A stretch of DNA of 64,000 nucleotides from the NCBI GenBank assembly GCA_018105865.1, contig CM030851.1:9519828-9583827 (forward strand), written 5' to 3'. A program made the translations under genes and the position numbers. Below, one piece after another: positions 22,850-35,039 of this stretch (position 1 is its first letter; every line of letters begins with the position of its first letter). The notes under the pieces are model-generated. The model ran no database searches. It was not told where the DNA came from and worked only from the letters and a program-made list of their open reading frames with translations. Source of the DNA: Metaphire vulgaris (taxonomy: Eukaryota; Annelida; Clitellata; Crassiclitellata; Megascolecidae).

Positions 22850-23150
22850 AGACGGAGAGATAGGGAAGAGAGAGACAGAGAGGGAGAGACAAGGAGAGAG
22901 GGAGAGGGAGAGACAGGGAGAGAGAGAGTGAGGCTTCAAAATGAAATACTCAACCAGAACGATCGAGTCTTTTTTCCCGAAAACCGAGAAATGTAGAGAC
23001 AGGAAAGACCTACCAGAGAAATATGCAGCGATTGAAATAGACAGACAGACAGACGGACGGGCGGACGAACGGACAGACAGACTGACTCACTCACTGACTC
23101 ATTGACTGACTCACTCACTGACTCACTGACTGACTGACAGAAAAAGAGAG
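22850..23150. repeat. Compound GA, ACAG and ACTC simple repeats
   Basis: GAGA-rich 22850-22930, then ACAGACAG at 23037-23083 and a CTGACTCACTGA run at 23080-23140. Confidence 0.85.
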
Positions 23151-23494
23151 GCCGGAGAGATGCCGACAGAAAAAAACTAGAATAAACTAGACAGAAAACA
23201 AACGGAAATGATTAGGTGTAGATGTTAATCTAGTTTGCCTTAGCACATAGGTCACCTAGTGTAAAACTGGTTATTAAATAGAAGATAGGCCTAATCTCCA
23301 GCGGCTTAACATCAACTTCAGAATCTCAATAATACACCGCATGGCGCTATATCATGTGAATTATTAACACGTCATCTAGTGCATCAAGTTATTCGGCGTC
23401 AGGTCGTGACTCAAAAGTCATGCAGTGCACTAAAAGTGACACACACACACAAACAGAGAGCCAGAGACAGAGATGGATGGACGGATGGATGGAA

Positions 23495-23546
23495 CGATGT
23501 ATGTATGTATGTATGTATGTATGTATGTATGTATGTATGTATGTAT
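23495..23546. repeat. (GTAT)n microsatellite
   Basis: Thirteen tetranucleotide units, preceded by a GGAT-rich stretch. Confidence 0.95.
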
Positions 23547-23619
23547 GGCTGGCTGTATGCGGAGCCGTCACTGTCTTCAAATGCAATGCAATCGTGAGGT
23601 AGGGTATTGACTTTTTCGC

Positions 23620-24362
23620 AATGGACGGAGCAGACTTTGTAGCCTGTAGGTTGAAAAGGTTGGAACTCAACCCTCCTCGGCCCATTTTGTGGGGTTTCCG
23701 GGTTGTTGGGTTTCCGGTTCCGGCGCCTATATGGCTGCCAGCAGCCCAGCACGTGTTTGTACGTGCCACCGATTCGTCATCGTTTTCGGTATTTTCCGAT
23801 GTTTTGCGACTGGATTTTACGCCAATCTCGAGGACTGCGGTCCACGGTTTTTCCGAAGAGTTACTCGCCGTCCTCCGCTTTTTCCATGTCGTTCTGGAAG
23901 GTTCAAGTCGGTCGCCGTCGCTGTCGAGGCTCCGCCAATGGGCCGCCATTAAAATGGCCGCCGCGTGACAAATCAACGGGACTGAGCGATCGACTGTCGT
24001 TCCAGGACTTTGCTGGAACATTCATCTACGTCGGATTTGCCGATTACGACGGCGAACTATCATCCAGCGGAAGACCGCTTCTTCGGAATTCGCCGTCGGA
24101 TCGGATGTTACCGTCCGCAGACCTAATTCATCCATCTTGCGGATCTACAACATCATCTTTCCGCTCCTCGCTAACGTGGTTTTTTACGGAAGGACTGCTT
24201 CTCATGGACTCGACGCCAGTTTCTTTATGGCAGCGAGTTCATTTTTGTCATTCGAATGGATTTTTAACATCGCCATTTTGACCTTCATTGACACGTTAGC
24301 GCCGTCAAAGCGCTTTTGATTTTAGTATTAACTATGTTACGGCGCTATAAAAATCGTCCAGG

Positions 24363-24407
<45 letters not shown>

Positions 24408-24408
24408 G
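23620..24408 (+). repeat. GC-rich segment ending in a retroposon-like 3' tail
   Basis: A compositionally distinct block with long overlapping open frames in all three plus frames and one minus frame. It ends GTCAAAGCGCTTTTGATTTT ... GTTACGGCGCTATAAAAATC followed by (AAT)n and (GAT)n. The GCGCTATA(T/A)AAAT-then-trinucleotide ending is typical of retroposon 3' ends in invertebrates. No reverse-transcriptase motif or known domain is seen. At 24140-24319 one frame has hydrophobic runs (FFMAASSFLSFEWIFNIAI), which may be chance. It may be a retroposed copy or a promoter-type GC-rich region with an inserted SINE. Confidence 0.4.
23941..23964. promoter_or_regulatory. Two facing YY1-like motifs
   Basis: GGCCGCCATTAAAATGGCCG followed by CC. 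AATGGCGGC lies on the minus strand and AAAATGGCCGCC on the plus strand, separated by two or three bases. Confidence 0.3.
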
Positions 24409-24597
24409 AGATGATGATGATGATGATGATGATGGGGATAATGATCTATAATAATAATAAATCCGAACCTAAAAATTTTTATTGGTTGATAGCCGTTTTG
24501 TTCACATGTTGGATGATTTGATGATGAAATAACAATGACTAATTATAATAATCAAATTCCTGTAATAAGTAATAATAATAATAACATAATTTTAACC

Positions 24598-24937
24598 TTA
24601 TAAATCTGTAGTAGTTCAACAATGGCTCTATAACCAACGATGGGATTCTATCTATTATATTAAAATCGTTATCTGTATGTCTGTTGCCTTCGAGCGTTCT
24701 GATTGGTTGGCTGTGTGAAATTTCTGATTGGTTGATTCGAGCGTTCTGATTGTTTGGCTGTGGACATGTTCTGATGTTGGTTAACTGTGACTAGCGTTCT
24801 GATTTATCCTTCAATCAAATTGGTTGGCTGAGTGAGCGTTCTGATTGGTCATTCTGGAATTGGATATTGGATTGGTCGACCTTATCAATCTGTAGACGCG
24901 AGTTCAACAATGGCTCCATAACTCGCGCAACGATGTT
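24598..24937. repeat. Direct repeats flanking a GTTCTGATTGGTTGGCTG minisatellite
   Basis: The outer direct repeats at 24598-24642 and 24884-24937 share AATCTGTAG ... GTTCAACAATGGCT(C)(T/C)ATAAC. Between them, variants of GCGTTCTGATTGGTTGGCTG recur about five times, giving at least six ATTGG (inverted CCAAT) motifs. Confidence 0.75.
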
Positions 24938-25145
24938 CGAGTTTCTAGTCATCTATTTAAGACACTTGTCGAGGTAAACAAACTAACGAACTATAGATAG
25001 ATCTTCAGTGGCTGTGATCTCCACAAATCTTCATTTTTCTTCTTCGTCAGCACTCTTCGAGACAACAGATTAAACTCCAGCCCCTTCCACAGTTTCTCTA
25101 CCAAAGTATCTCGGATATATGGCCTATATTCTTTTTTTCTTCTTT

Positions 25146-25255
25146 AGGTGCTGTGCATTTCTACGTTAGCGACCGTGGATTTCCACTTTGTTCTATCCTG
25201 ACATCCTCTTATTAGTTCGATGTTATTCATTATTCCCCCTCAATTCTGGCCTATA
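25146..25255 (-). repeat. Non-LTR retrotransposon 3' fragment
   Basis: The minus strand encodes NNIELIRGCQDRTKWKSTV then ANVEMHST and a stop, nearly identical to the plus-strand fragment at 2985-3164. A short truncated copy of the same family. Confidence 0.65.
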
Positions 25256-25845
25256 TACTGTCTACTTTACGCCCCTTCACACGACGCTTGTAAGCAAGTC
25301 GGCGCCTGCATAAAAAACAAATCGACGATTTGACACGTGCATTGAGACGTCCTTTGTGCGTCTTTGAACGGCGAAAGGTCGACTCGTCAATATGGAAATG
25401 TGAAACGTTGCTGACGACGGGGAAGTTGGGGAGGGAGGGGGGATGGAAAGAACAGATCCATCTGGGAAAAGGACAACCAGGCGAAAAGGGCACAACGCGT
25501 CGTAGTTCCAAATTGATTAGGCTGACAATAAGTAGTCGATTCACGCATACCTGGACGAGGGGCCTTAGGTTTTCAGCGAATTGGAGAAAGTTCGTTCAAA
25601 TTAATCAAACAAATCAATTGCACGAACGACGCTCACAATGCTGCCTGAAAATATTTGTTCCGTTGTAATGTGCGTCTGAGTCATCGTCTTTACAACCCCC
25701 TCCCACCCACCCACCCACCCACCGGGTGTTCTTGTTTTTTTTATCGAGGTATCTATCGGCGAACAATTAATTGCTGTTTATTTTGATGATGCAATAGTTA
25801 TTTTTAGCACGGCGAATGCCATGCACACAGACGTAGCGAGACAGA
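25256..25845. other. Intergenic sequence, no gene recognised
   Basis: Moderately GC-rich at 25260-25560 with short opposing open frames; (CCCA)n at 25695-25720. No recognisable product. Confidence 0.35.
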
Positions 25846-25853
25846 CAGACAGA

Positions 25854-26039
25854 CGGTGTTTTATACAGGCCTGTTAGGGGAGATTTTCCCCAAAGCCTCA
25901 ACATTCCCCCCCCCCCAAAAAATCCCAGCACTTACAGAAATTTTGCATTGAACTGTGTGTCTTCCCCTCCAGCCAAGTCAATTTTCCCCAAAGGCTTCAA
26001 TTTCCACCCCCAAAGGCCTGGAGTCTGGATAAAACACTG
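25854..26039. mobile_element. hAT-type MITE (CAGTGTTTTATCCAG family), 186 bp
   Basis: Left end CGGTGTTTTATACAGG, right end GGAGTCTGGATAAAACACTG. Flanks CAGACAGA (25846-25853) and CAGACAGT (26040-26047) match in 7 of 8. It is the inverted relative of 5785-5960. The TSD sits in a CAGA repeat, so that match is weaker evidence than elsewhere. Confidence 0.82.
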
Positions 26040-26159
26040 CAGACAGTCTATAGAGTCCTGTAGAGGAGATTCGGTCAGACCTTTTATGAGTTAATATGCT
26101 GGAAATTTCAAAAAGTGTACAATATTTGTGCATCTGTGATATTTGGTCTGTGCAGACAG

Positions 26160-26520
<361 letters not shown>

Positions 26521-26795
26521 GAATGGACGAGCGAGAGAGAAGAAAAGGAGAAATTTGACGTTTGCTGCATCTCGTGGTCAGCATTTGTTGATGCCAACGT
26601 GTAAATAAAGAAATCCACATGCCTATTATAATATACAGTGCTAAGAGCAAGACGGTGCAATCCTGCTATCGATTTACTTAACGGAAAGTAAACACGTTTG
26701 AACCGTGTAAGTGCGTGTCCATGCACAGTACCTTCAGTTTGTTTGAACAGAACGAGAAGTGATAACGATGATTGCTTAACTGGTTTGTATACTGC

Positions 26796-27044
26796 CAGGG
26801 GCGTAGCGACCGGGGGGTATATCGGTATATATAGCCCCCCAAATCAGTCTACCTTAAAGTTTTTCTATGTGATTTACATATATGCCCCCAAATATCAGTC
26901 CCCAAATCACCTACCTTAAAGTTTTTCTATGTGATTTACATGTGGTTATATGTGGTTTATATGGTTTATGTGGGTTATAGTTCAGATTTATACCCACCCA
27001 AAATATTTATGCCCTCCCAAATCAAATTCCTGGCTACGCCCCTG
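26796..27044. mobile_element. hAT-type MITE, 249 bp, perfect 8-bp TSD
   Basis: Ends CAGGGGCGTAG and CTACGCCCCTG (perfect 11-bp TIR). Both flanks are TATACTGC (26788-26795 and 27045-27052). Internally it contains a direct repeat of AATCA(G)(T)CTACCTTAAAGTTTTTCTATG-type sequence about 65 bp apart. Confidence 0.93.
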
Positions 27045-27239
27045 TATACTGCATGCATAGACTTTTCCACGACGATCGCTTACTATGTGCCTTTATAAAA
27101 TTGATGATATTGCTGAGTTTTCTAAATGGGCTTTTCCCTACAAAACAAGGATGATGCCGGTCAGCTTGAAGATGGACGATTACAGTAATACTAGTACCAT
27201 AGGAACTCAATGAAAACAGCACGGACCAGTGCTGACAAT

Positions 27240-27495
27240 GCAGAGAACCTGAAGAAGAACAAGAACAAAGAAAAGCAAGAAAATGAACAGGAATAGGAAT
27301 AGGGAAAAGAAGACCAAGAACAAGAGAAGGAGGAGGATGAAGATGAAGAGGAACACGAAGAATAAGACCAAGAAAGAAGAAAAAAGAAGAAATAGAAAAG
27401 GATGACTAAGAGGAAGAAGGAGAACAGTGAAGAAGAAGAAGAAGGAGGAGGAGGAGGAGGAGGAGGAGGAGGAGGAGAAGAAGAAGAAAAAGACA
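27240..27495. repeat. Purine-rich GAA/GAG repeat region
   Basis: About 250 bp with almost no pyrimidines on the plus strand, ending in (GAG)n/(GAA)n at 27430-27490. Confidence 0.85.
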
Positions 27496-27643
27496 AAAAG
27501 TCAAATCAAAGCATCAATGCTGTAAAACGTATCCTGTCATAAAAGTCAACGAAGCAAAATCGAAGAACCCTTTTCATCGGTCCAGCGCTTTCCTATAGAA
27601 AATATAAATCCCCTTACAAAAAGCGAATACAGGCAAAACATTT

Positions 27644-27646
27644 TAG

Positions 27647-27729
<83 letters not shown>

Positions 27730-27798
27730 TATATATATATAATATATATATATATATAAATAGTAAATAAATATATATATATATATAACGAGTTAACG

Positions 27799-27841
<43 letters not shown>

Positions 27842-28025
27842 GTAGTGAACTTATATATATGTATGGATATATATATACATATATATGTATGTTTATATGT
27901 ACGCATATATATATGTGTATGATATAATAATGTATATAATAACGTATAATTAATTAATTATATATGTATACATACATACATATGTATGTATGACATTGTA
28001 TATATACATATATACATATATATGT

Positions 28026-28077
<52 letters not shown>
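27644..28077. repeat. (TA)n microsatellite cluster
   Basis: Long AT tracts at 27646-27719, 27728-27786, 27802-27842 and 28018-28076 with little else between. Confidence 0.95.
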
Positions 28078-28079
<2 letters not shown>

Positions 28080-28464
28080 ACAGCACACGCACAACGTTGA
28101 GGCAACGCAACGGTCCACCGCTAGCTACGCGAACTAACATGCACAAAGCAAAAAGTACAGAAAAGCAGACGCTTAAGTGTTTGCCTGCATCCCTCGGTAT
28201 CAATTGGGCAGCAAACGACGCAACACCGACAGAATCGACGATTGCTTAGGCGGATATATTAATTTATGACAGCAGAAGTGAAGGAGGAGATATTGGTTGC
28301 TATAGAATTTTATCATATTCTGGAGCGATATCGATCGGAGCGATCAATAGAGTCCGTCATAAAACAAGAATACTGAATTGCTAAGGTCTCAATACATGCT
28401 GTTCACGGAAATTGACGTCTGTTTTGTGTTTTGCGGCCTTTTTGAATTTATTTATTCATCTTGT

Positions 28465-28510
<46 letters not shown>

Positions 28511-28829
28511 GCAATATCATCATCGTCATCATCTGAGTGATGCTTCGCCTCTCTAATATTCGTCAGTGTGTTTAAAAATAAATTTTGCGTCAATTTTTTA
28601 TAATTGAATTATCTGTTCCTGATATCAGACGATGTCTTAAAATAAGTGCTTAGCACAGCTTTTTATAACATCTTCGATAACAATTATCGTGCTTTTTAAT
28701 CTATGTCGCAGCCATGCACTCACTCGCTTGTTCATCCGATTATGCAATTCAGCAATATATAAAAATCTAGATAGTAGGTTTTTGCTCATGAAATTGCTAT
28801 TTTGTTGCGCTTTCTTTGTTTTCTTGCTG
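28080..28829. other. Intergenic sequence, no gene recognised
   Basis: Holds an (ATC)n tract at 28467-28510. Nothing else recognised. Confidence 0.4.
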
Positions 28830-28837
28830 CAGATAAC

Positions 28838-29124
28838 CAGTGGCGTAGCCAGGATTTTCCGAAGGGGGGGGTTATGCTTCCCATGAATCCCAACTTCGGA
28901 AAATTCTGACAAGCAAAGAAAGGAGGTTATGATGGTGAATGACTCCCATGATTTCACAACCAACACCGGAAAAATCCTGACAAGCAAAAATGGTCGTCAA
29001 CTATTATTTTCCTTCAGTAATGAAATTATATATATATAAATAGGTATATGAGCGCTTACAAATATATTGTAATTTTTGGTTGATTGGCCAAGAGGTTTTA
29101 ACCCCCCTCCTGGCTACGCCACTG
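28838..29124. mobile_element. hAT-type MITE (CAGTGGCGTAGCCAGG family), 287 bp, perfect TSD
   Basis: Termini CAGTGGCGTAGCCAGGA and TCCTGGCTACGCCACTG are perfect 17-bp inverted repeats. Flanks CAGATAAC (28830-28837 and 29125-29132) are identical. Best-preserved member of this family in the window. Confidence 0.96.
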
Positions 29125-29316
29125 CAGATAACACTGCTATCCAATAAAACGAGAAGCGTGATTTCTAAAAATGACAGTACATATTTTTGAAAACAGAAGA
29201 AGCTCGAAAACTGTAAGGCGGCTAAGCCAGAGGCTTCTAGAAGCCGCGTGCAGTGAGGCTGAAATGACAAATCGTAAAGAGAATTCAAGGAAACGCTGCC
29301 TGATACCGACTGGTCT

Positions 29317-29489
29317 CAGTGTTTAATCTAGACTCCTGGACTCCGGGGGAAAACTGACAAAGCCGGGGGGAACTGACAAAGCTGGGGGGATTCTGCTAGG
29401 GGGCTGCTGTTAGTTGATGTAGTATGCCAAAATTTCCGGGGGATAAAAAGGGCAATTTTCTTCCCGGAAACGGCCTAGATTAAACCTTG
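29317..29489 (+). mobile_element. hAT-type MITE (CAGTGTTTAATCTAGAC family), 173 bp, perfect TSD
   Basis: Left end CAGTGTTTAATCTAGAC, right end GGCCTAGATTAAACCTTG. Both flanks are ACTGGTCT (29309-29316 and 29490-29497). It shares GCTAGGGGGCTGCTGTTAGT with the copies at 31221 and 43427. Confidence 0.93.
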
Positions 29490-29497
29490 ACTGGTCT

Positions 29498-30265
29498 CTG
29501 TAATAGCCGGGAGGACTTTTGCTAATGTGCATGTATTTGTAGTACCATCGGAAACAGTTTAAAAAACTATTTCCAGTATTAAATAGTAAATAAACGTTAA
29601 TAGATATATAATAGGTCTATTATATTCTATGCAGCGATCATAATAGAAGCCGTTCAAGGCGATACGGCCACGTTTGGTCCATAGGCCTATACATCATTCT
29701 GCAATATGAGTTCAAATGGGTTAATTTCAACTTAGTTCGTTAAAACAATTTATTAGACCCGTTTGCGTATAGAAACAGTACTCTCTACTAGTCTCTAGTC
29801 TCTAGTCTAAATCCTCACTCTATTTTCAATCAATTAGAATTTCTAACAGTCATGTTAACAAGGACCGACCCCCAAGGACGAGGATAAGGACAAGGACCGA
29901 CCTCCAATTTTTATATAAAAATAACATGCGTCAAAATCACATGAAAAGAGAAACGGCAAAAGATACAGGTGAAAGCGTAACAATTCCACTGTTTGAACGC
30001 AGCGATGCGAGAAAAATATACATTATATTCAAGATTTTCCGGTACGCTAACGGATCAATCATACCGTCGCAAAAAGGCATTCAATAATATCACACGATAC
30101 ATTTAGAGAATTGGATTTGATGTCATAAAGAGACTCCATTCTTATTACCCTATTGTTATTATCAGTGCTTTTTCTAGGAAAAAAGGTTTGGGAACTCACA
30201 TCTGCTTTGTCGTAAGAAGCATACCATAGATATTGGTATAATAACAGTACATTTGTATGTTTTTA
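29498..30265. other. Intergenic sequence, no gene recognised
   Basis: AT-rich; a short AAGGACCGACC duplication near 29860-29910. No gene or element end recognised. Confidence 0.4.
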
Positions 30266-30269
30266 TACT

Positions 30270-30375
30270 GCGGAAAACCATCTTCGCGAGCCCGGAGTCG
30301 AACTACGGTCAGTAGCTTGGAAGTCAACCATGAAACCGCTATAGGCCTACCGCTTACCACTCAGTACTCACGCCA
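30270..30375 (-). repeat. tRNA-derived SINE head
   Basis: Minus strand: TGAGTGGTAAGCGGTAGG (A-box-like) and GTAGTTCGACTCCGGG (B-box-like) about 50 bases apart, flanked by GCGCCATGGCGTGAG. The body and tail are not clear. An intact tRNA cannot be folded because acceptor-stem pairing is absent. Confidence 0.5.
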
Positions 30376-30635
30376 TGGCGCACCATTTTTATCCTTCTGA
30401 GTTGTGCCGGTAACCTATCGAAGCCTCTGGTCTGTTCGCCCAACCTCAGAGACGTTGATTCTCGGAATAACAGTGGCTCTGTATGGATTCGCATCTGCAC
30501 TATTCCCTTTTCTGTTATAAATTATTTTCCTATAGATTCATTCCACTTATAATTATCTGTTATTCTTTGAATTTCGTATATCTTTTGTACGAAAGCTGAA
30601 GAGTTTTCTTGGATTCTCTATCTTAATAATAATAT

Positions 30636-30746
<111 letters not shown>

Positions 30747-30792
30747 TTTCTTCGTTTCGACTTTTCCCTATAGGCTTATTCGAGACAATCAC

Positions 30793-31123
30793 CTATGGCG
30801 TAGCCAAGGTGGGTTGGGGGTTAAAAACCCCCTTGGGCGCCGACGAAATTTTTTTATGTGTTTCCATGCATTTTAAATTTTCTGACGGTACCACTTTTGA
30901 GGGTGAAAACCCCCTTGGGGCTGCTGACCAAATTTTTTTAAGCGCCATAGGCGTGACGACCTGTTTTTGGCTTGTCAGCATCTGAAAGGAAAAATTTTAG
31001 AAGGAAAGACATAGGATAGATACATAGGGTGACCTTTTTTGCTTGTCAAGAATTTTCGAAGGTTGGTTACCGTTAACAGTCAAAACCTAAACCACCCTTC
31101 CGGAAATCCTGGCTACGCCACTG
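30793..31123. mobile_element. hAT-type MITE (CAGTGGCGTAGCCAGG family), 331 bp
   Basis: Left end (C)TATGGCGTAGCCAAGG is eroded; right end AATCCTGGCTACGCCACTG is intact. Flanks share CAATCAC(C) on both sides. It contains two copies of an AAACCCCCTTGGG(G/C)-type block and TTTTTTGCTTGTCAAGAATTTTC. Confidence 0.85.
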
Positions 31124-31220
31124 CAATCACCACACTGTAGTCGGAGTTCATCTACTTTCAGCATCATCAGTTGCTCTGTCCAGACGCCGGTTCCACACTC
31201 CACTGTCGCCACTCCTCTCT

Positions 31221-31391
31221 CAGTGGTTAATCTAGAATCATGGACTCCGGAGGGAAAACTGACGAAGCCGGGGGGAATTCTGCTAGGGGGCTGCTGTTAG
31301 TTGACGTAGTATGCCAAAGTTTCCGGGGAATTTGAAATTACCGGGGAAAGGGCAATTTTACCCCCCGGAAACGGCCTAGATTAAACCCTAC
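31221..31391 (+). mobile_element. hAT-type MITE (CAGTGTTTAATCTAGAC family)
   Basis: Left end CAGTGGTTAATCTAGA, right end CGGCCTAGATTAAACCCTA. TCCTCTCT is found on both sides (31213-31220 and 31392-31399). Close relative of 29317-29489. Confidence 0.85.
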
Positions 31392-31561
31392 TCCTCTCTA
31401 TCTTAAGCTTTCTTTTACACGGTTTCATACTTGTTCTTTGTTGTAGGGTCGTACTGTACGCTTACACTGTACATATATCAGCCTAGCATCATTGTCCTTG
31501 GTCTTCCGTCTTCTATTTTCCTGCCCTCTTCCCCTCTAGTATGCCTGCATCTCCTAGTAGA

Positions 31562-31717
31562 CAGTGTTTATTCTTGACCTTCTCTGGGAGGGAGAATTTC
31601 CCCAAAGTTTGAAATCTCCCCAATTTTGACGTTTTGGCGAGTAGTATGACCTCCCCAATGTCTGATCCCCCAAAATGGTAAACTCCCCCAATGTCTAGGT
31701 GGCTAGAATAAACACTG
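31562..31717. mobile_element. hAT-type MITE (CAGTGTTTATTCTAG family), 156 bp, perfect TSD
   Basis: Left end CAGTGTTTATTCTTGACC, right end GGTGGCTAGAATAAACACTG. Both flanks are CTAGTAGA (31554-31561 and 31718-31725). Confidence 0.94.
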
Positions 31718-31725
31718 CTAGTAGA

Positions 31726-32783
31726 CATGTTTCTTCTCCGAGAACACGACCTTCATCTTCTTTATGATCTGTTAATCAAAAGACCCTCCGAAGTTTGAGT
31801 CATGTCAGCTACAAAGATATCTTTGTCCGCCGCTTCCAGACTAACGTGCTATTTGGCCATTTGGTTGATTGCCGTTGCTAAATCTACAGTCGTACTCGAC
31901 AAAGAGAAGCAGATTTCTCGAAGAGAGCATTGAACTTAACCGGAAAAAGGTTCGAAAAGCACCACTGAAGTCTCATGTCGTTGTGTGAATCGGTCGCAAC
32001 GTAAAACGCGTCCGCCCCCTTAATCTCTTAACAGCACGAAACAGCAGCTAATCAACCGAAAGGCGGTTTCGTGTGTAAACGGAGAAGAAAATGCGTGGGC
32101 ATTTGAAATTGACACAGGGCCTTGTATCAAAGACGCATGCACGCAACATGGATCGTTGGATACATATTACATAGGCGTTGCAAACGTATAAAAAGAAATT
32201 AAAAACGTAAAAAACGCGTGTGCTTACGAAAATATAAAAAACGTAAAAAACGTTGGGAAACGTTCATTTATTTTTAGGCAACACAAAAAACATTAACATG
32301 TTAATTGTTTATAGTGTTGGCGCAATTAGCTCCATGAAAAATATGTAACTCTTTTACAACTACCTATATTTTGGCTTTTAACCAATATTTTTTCACTGAG
32401 GCACTACGTAATTAAAGTATACCAGTATCTGATTTTGTTTGAATTTTGCCTGGCATTATGACAATCTTTTAAATTTGTCAAATTTTGCATTTGAAAACCT
32501 TGCTGAAATATTAATCGTGACCATTGTGTTTCACTGTTTTCCCCCCTGGAGACATTAACGTGGGCGCCCACGGATCATACGAGGATACGTGCGTGCGTGG
32601 ATGAGAGCAGGTGAGAGTAAGATGATAGTAAGTAAGTAAGTAAGAGAACGTCAAGTAGCTAGTCTTAAAAAGCAGCTGAAAGCCTACTGATAGCAACTGA
32701 AAACCAGTTATTTGAAGAGAATTTTCGAAAGAGTCTTGATGGTTTCTCGAAAAAGACAAACTTCATCTTGTAGGAAGTAGCAG
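31726..32783. other. Intergenic sequence, no gene recognised
   Basis: Contains loosely repeated AAAAACGTAAAAAACG at 32175-32260 and a short (GTAA)n at 32627-32644. No coding pattern recognised. The missing FBXL16 last exon was looked for here and not seen. Confidence 0.4.
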
Positions 32784-32944
32784 CAGTGTTGGAGTTGCCG
32801 GGGGATTGAGGGGGGTGGGGTGGAACCGTCCTCCAGTTAACTTTTCAACCCTCCCAAAATCGCATATTTGGTACATGCAGTATCTGTCATTCATTGAATT
32901 TCAGCCCTCAACCCCCGAGCTCAAATTTCACAACTCCAACACTG
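32784..32944. mobile_element. MITE with CAGTGTTGGAGTTG termini, 161 bp
   Basis: CAGTGTTGGAGTTG and CAACTCCAACACTG are perfect 14-bp inverted repeats. Target duplication is unclear: GTAGCAG occurs just before the left end and four bases after the right end. Confidence 0.8.
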
Positions 32945-33188
32945 AACTGTAGCAGCGACAGTATGACCAAAAAAGTAATGACAGCAGTGCTGCCTTCAGG
33001 TGGCGTTTGTTGGGATAAGGTGGCGTTTGTTGGGATAAGGACAATTTCGATAATAATCGAAATTTTCGATAATAATAATCAACCAATAATCAGACTACAG
33101 GCGTAATTACGAAATTACGAATATTATGATGATCATGATTGTGATTATCGTGATGAGTATAGTTATGACCATGATCATGAAATGTGAT

Positions 33189-33307
<119 letters not shown>

Positions 33308-33464
33308 ATAATAATAGTTCCGCCATTGCGTGCTTGTTGGGGTTTCTTTGTGCATTAGAACTATATAGCGTAATAAAACGCTATTATTATATTTTTTATT
33401 AATATTATCGTCATTGTTGGGGGACGGGAAGATAGAAGAGCGGTAATATCAGTGGGCAGGCAAG

Positions 33465-33786
33465 CCGACGGAACGGGTTCAGTAGCGTAGGAGCGCCTAA
33501 GGTCGACTCGGCCTTAATCGCTAGAGGGCGGTAGTAACATCAAAATGAGTAGCAATGGCAACATTGCGAAAGTAACCATGGGTTCTGCGGAAGAGCCTGG
33601 TCACCATCCGCCGATGTATGGCTTAGCCACCTATGGGCTGATGGCGACAAAATATAGAGGGGCCAGCACCGGACCCTACGGGCATTGAGCCTACGGGTGA
33701 AACCTTTACTTTTTACATTGTTGTTGTCATATTATTATCAGGCAGCGCTATAGAAATTTCGTGTTTACTTACTTACTTACTTATTA
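33465..33786 (+). repeat. SINE related to the copies at 1 and 14105
   Basis: Shares CCTAAGGTCGACTCGGCCTT with them, in plus orientation. It continues through CGCTAGAGGGCGGTAGTAAC and CAGCGCTATAGAAATTTCG to an ACTTACTTACTT tail. The tRNA head is poorly preserved. Confidence 0.6.
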
Positions 33787-34166
33787 TCATTATTTGCACG
33801 TAGCCTCTCTTCTTGGTCCTGTTTGTTCTTTCGTCGCTCATCGTTTGCCGCCGTCTGGGGTTCTAATTTCCGGTTCTTTCTCCTGCTCATCTCTCCTCCT
33901 CTTTTCTCTGCCAAGCCAAGCATCAAAGAGGCCCAACAAGCCCCGAGGGGAACCCAATAGTCGAATCGCCCGCGCAAACACACGCTCTTTGAATGGCAAC
34001 AAATTAACTGAACGGAACGAGAGCGACTTATTAATTTTAACAATTGAATGACCATAAAAATTCGCGGATGAAGAATACGTGCGAGGAGACGGACAAACAG
34101 ACAGACGCTGGAAGACACACAGAACCGAACAGATTTTAAAGGGTGGGTAGCTGCTGGTCTCGGCAC

Positions 34167-34348
34167 CAGGGTTATCTCTAGGATTATAAATTTGGGGGTG
34201 TCGGTATATTTTTGGGGCCCATTCTTGCCGAAAAAGCCTGACAAACAAAAAAGGTCATCTCAAGCGCAGATTTGAGGGGTGTTGGGGGGCGTCGGTCTCA
34301 AATTGGGGAGGTGTTGGGGGATGTTGGGGTGGTGTAAAAATATCCCTG
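34167..34348. mobile_element. hAT-type MITE (CAGGGNTAT family) next to an FBXL16 exon
   Basis: Left end CAGGGTTATCTCTAGGATT, right end GTGTAAAAATATCCCTG. Flanks CTCGGCAC (34159-34166) and CTCGGCAA (34349-34356) match in 7 of 8. Its right end lies about 50 bp from the FBXL16 exon at 34400. Confidence 0.88.
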
Positions 34349-34399
34349 CTCGGCAAGAAACGCCTTTATCTCCTGAACTACCTTTGTGGATCGACCTAC

Positions 34400-35000
34400 C
34401 TGCAAGTGATAAGACCGTGAGGTTCTTCATCGTGTACATGTGCTGAAGACCGAAGTCTCGGACCTGCGTGCACCATCGTAGAAAGAGGCGGTTGAGTGAC
34501 GTCATCGTTGACAGGTATCCTATACCTATGTCGGTCACGTGGCAACACCTGTAAATCGAAAAGAGGCGGCTGTTAGAACGTCAGAGAAATCATGTATAGG
34601 CCTATGGAATAAATGCGTACGAAAGTGTACGTAACTGATGAACTTCTATAGCGCCATCTTAGATTGGCATCGATCGACCTGTAATCCCCAATTACAAGAC
34701 AAAAGCCGCTACACTCATTTATTAGAATTTAACCGACTTAATTTAACTTTACTGATTTAATCAGTGGAGTAGCCAAATGGGGTTGGAGGTTAAACCCCTC
34801 TTGACTGTTCGACCAACATTTTTTATTGCGTATCAATATAGTTTTACGCGCTCATATGCCTGCATGTATATAATTCAATTAATCGATCAAAAGAATAGTT
34901 GACGACCTTTTTGCTTGACAGGATTTTCCAAAGTTGGGAATCATGGGAACCATAAACCTCCCTTCGGAAAATCCTGGCTACGCCACTGCCAATAATAACA

Positions 35001-35039
<39 letters not shown>

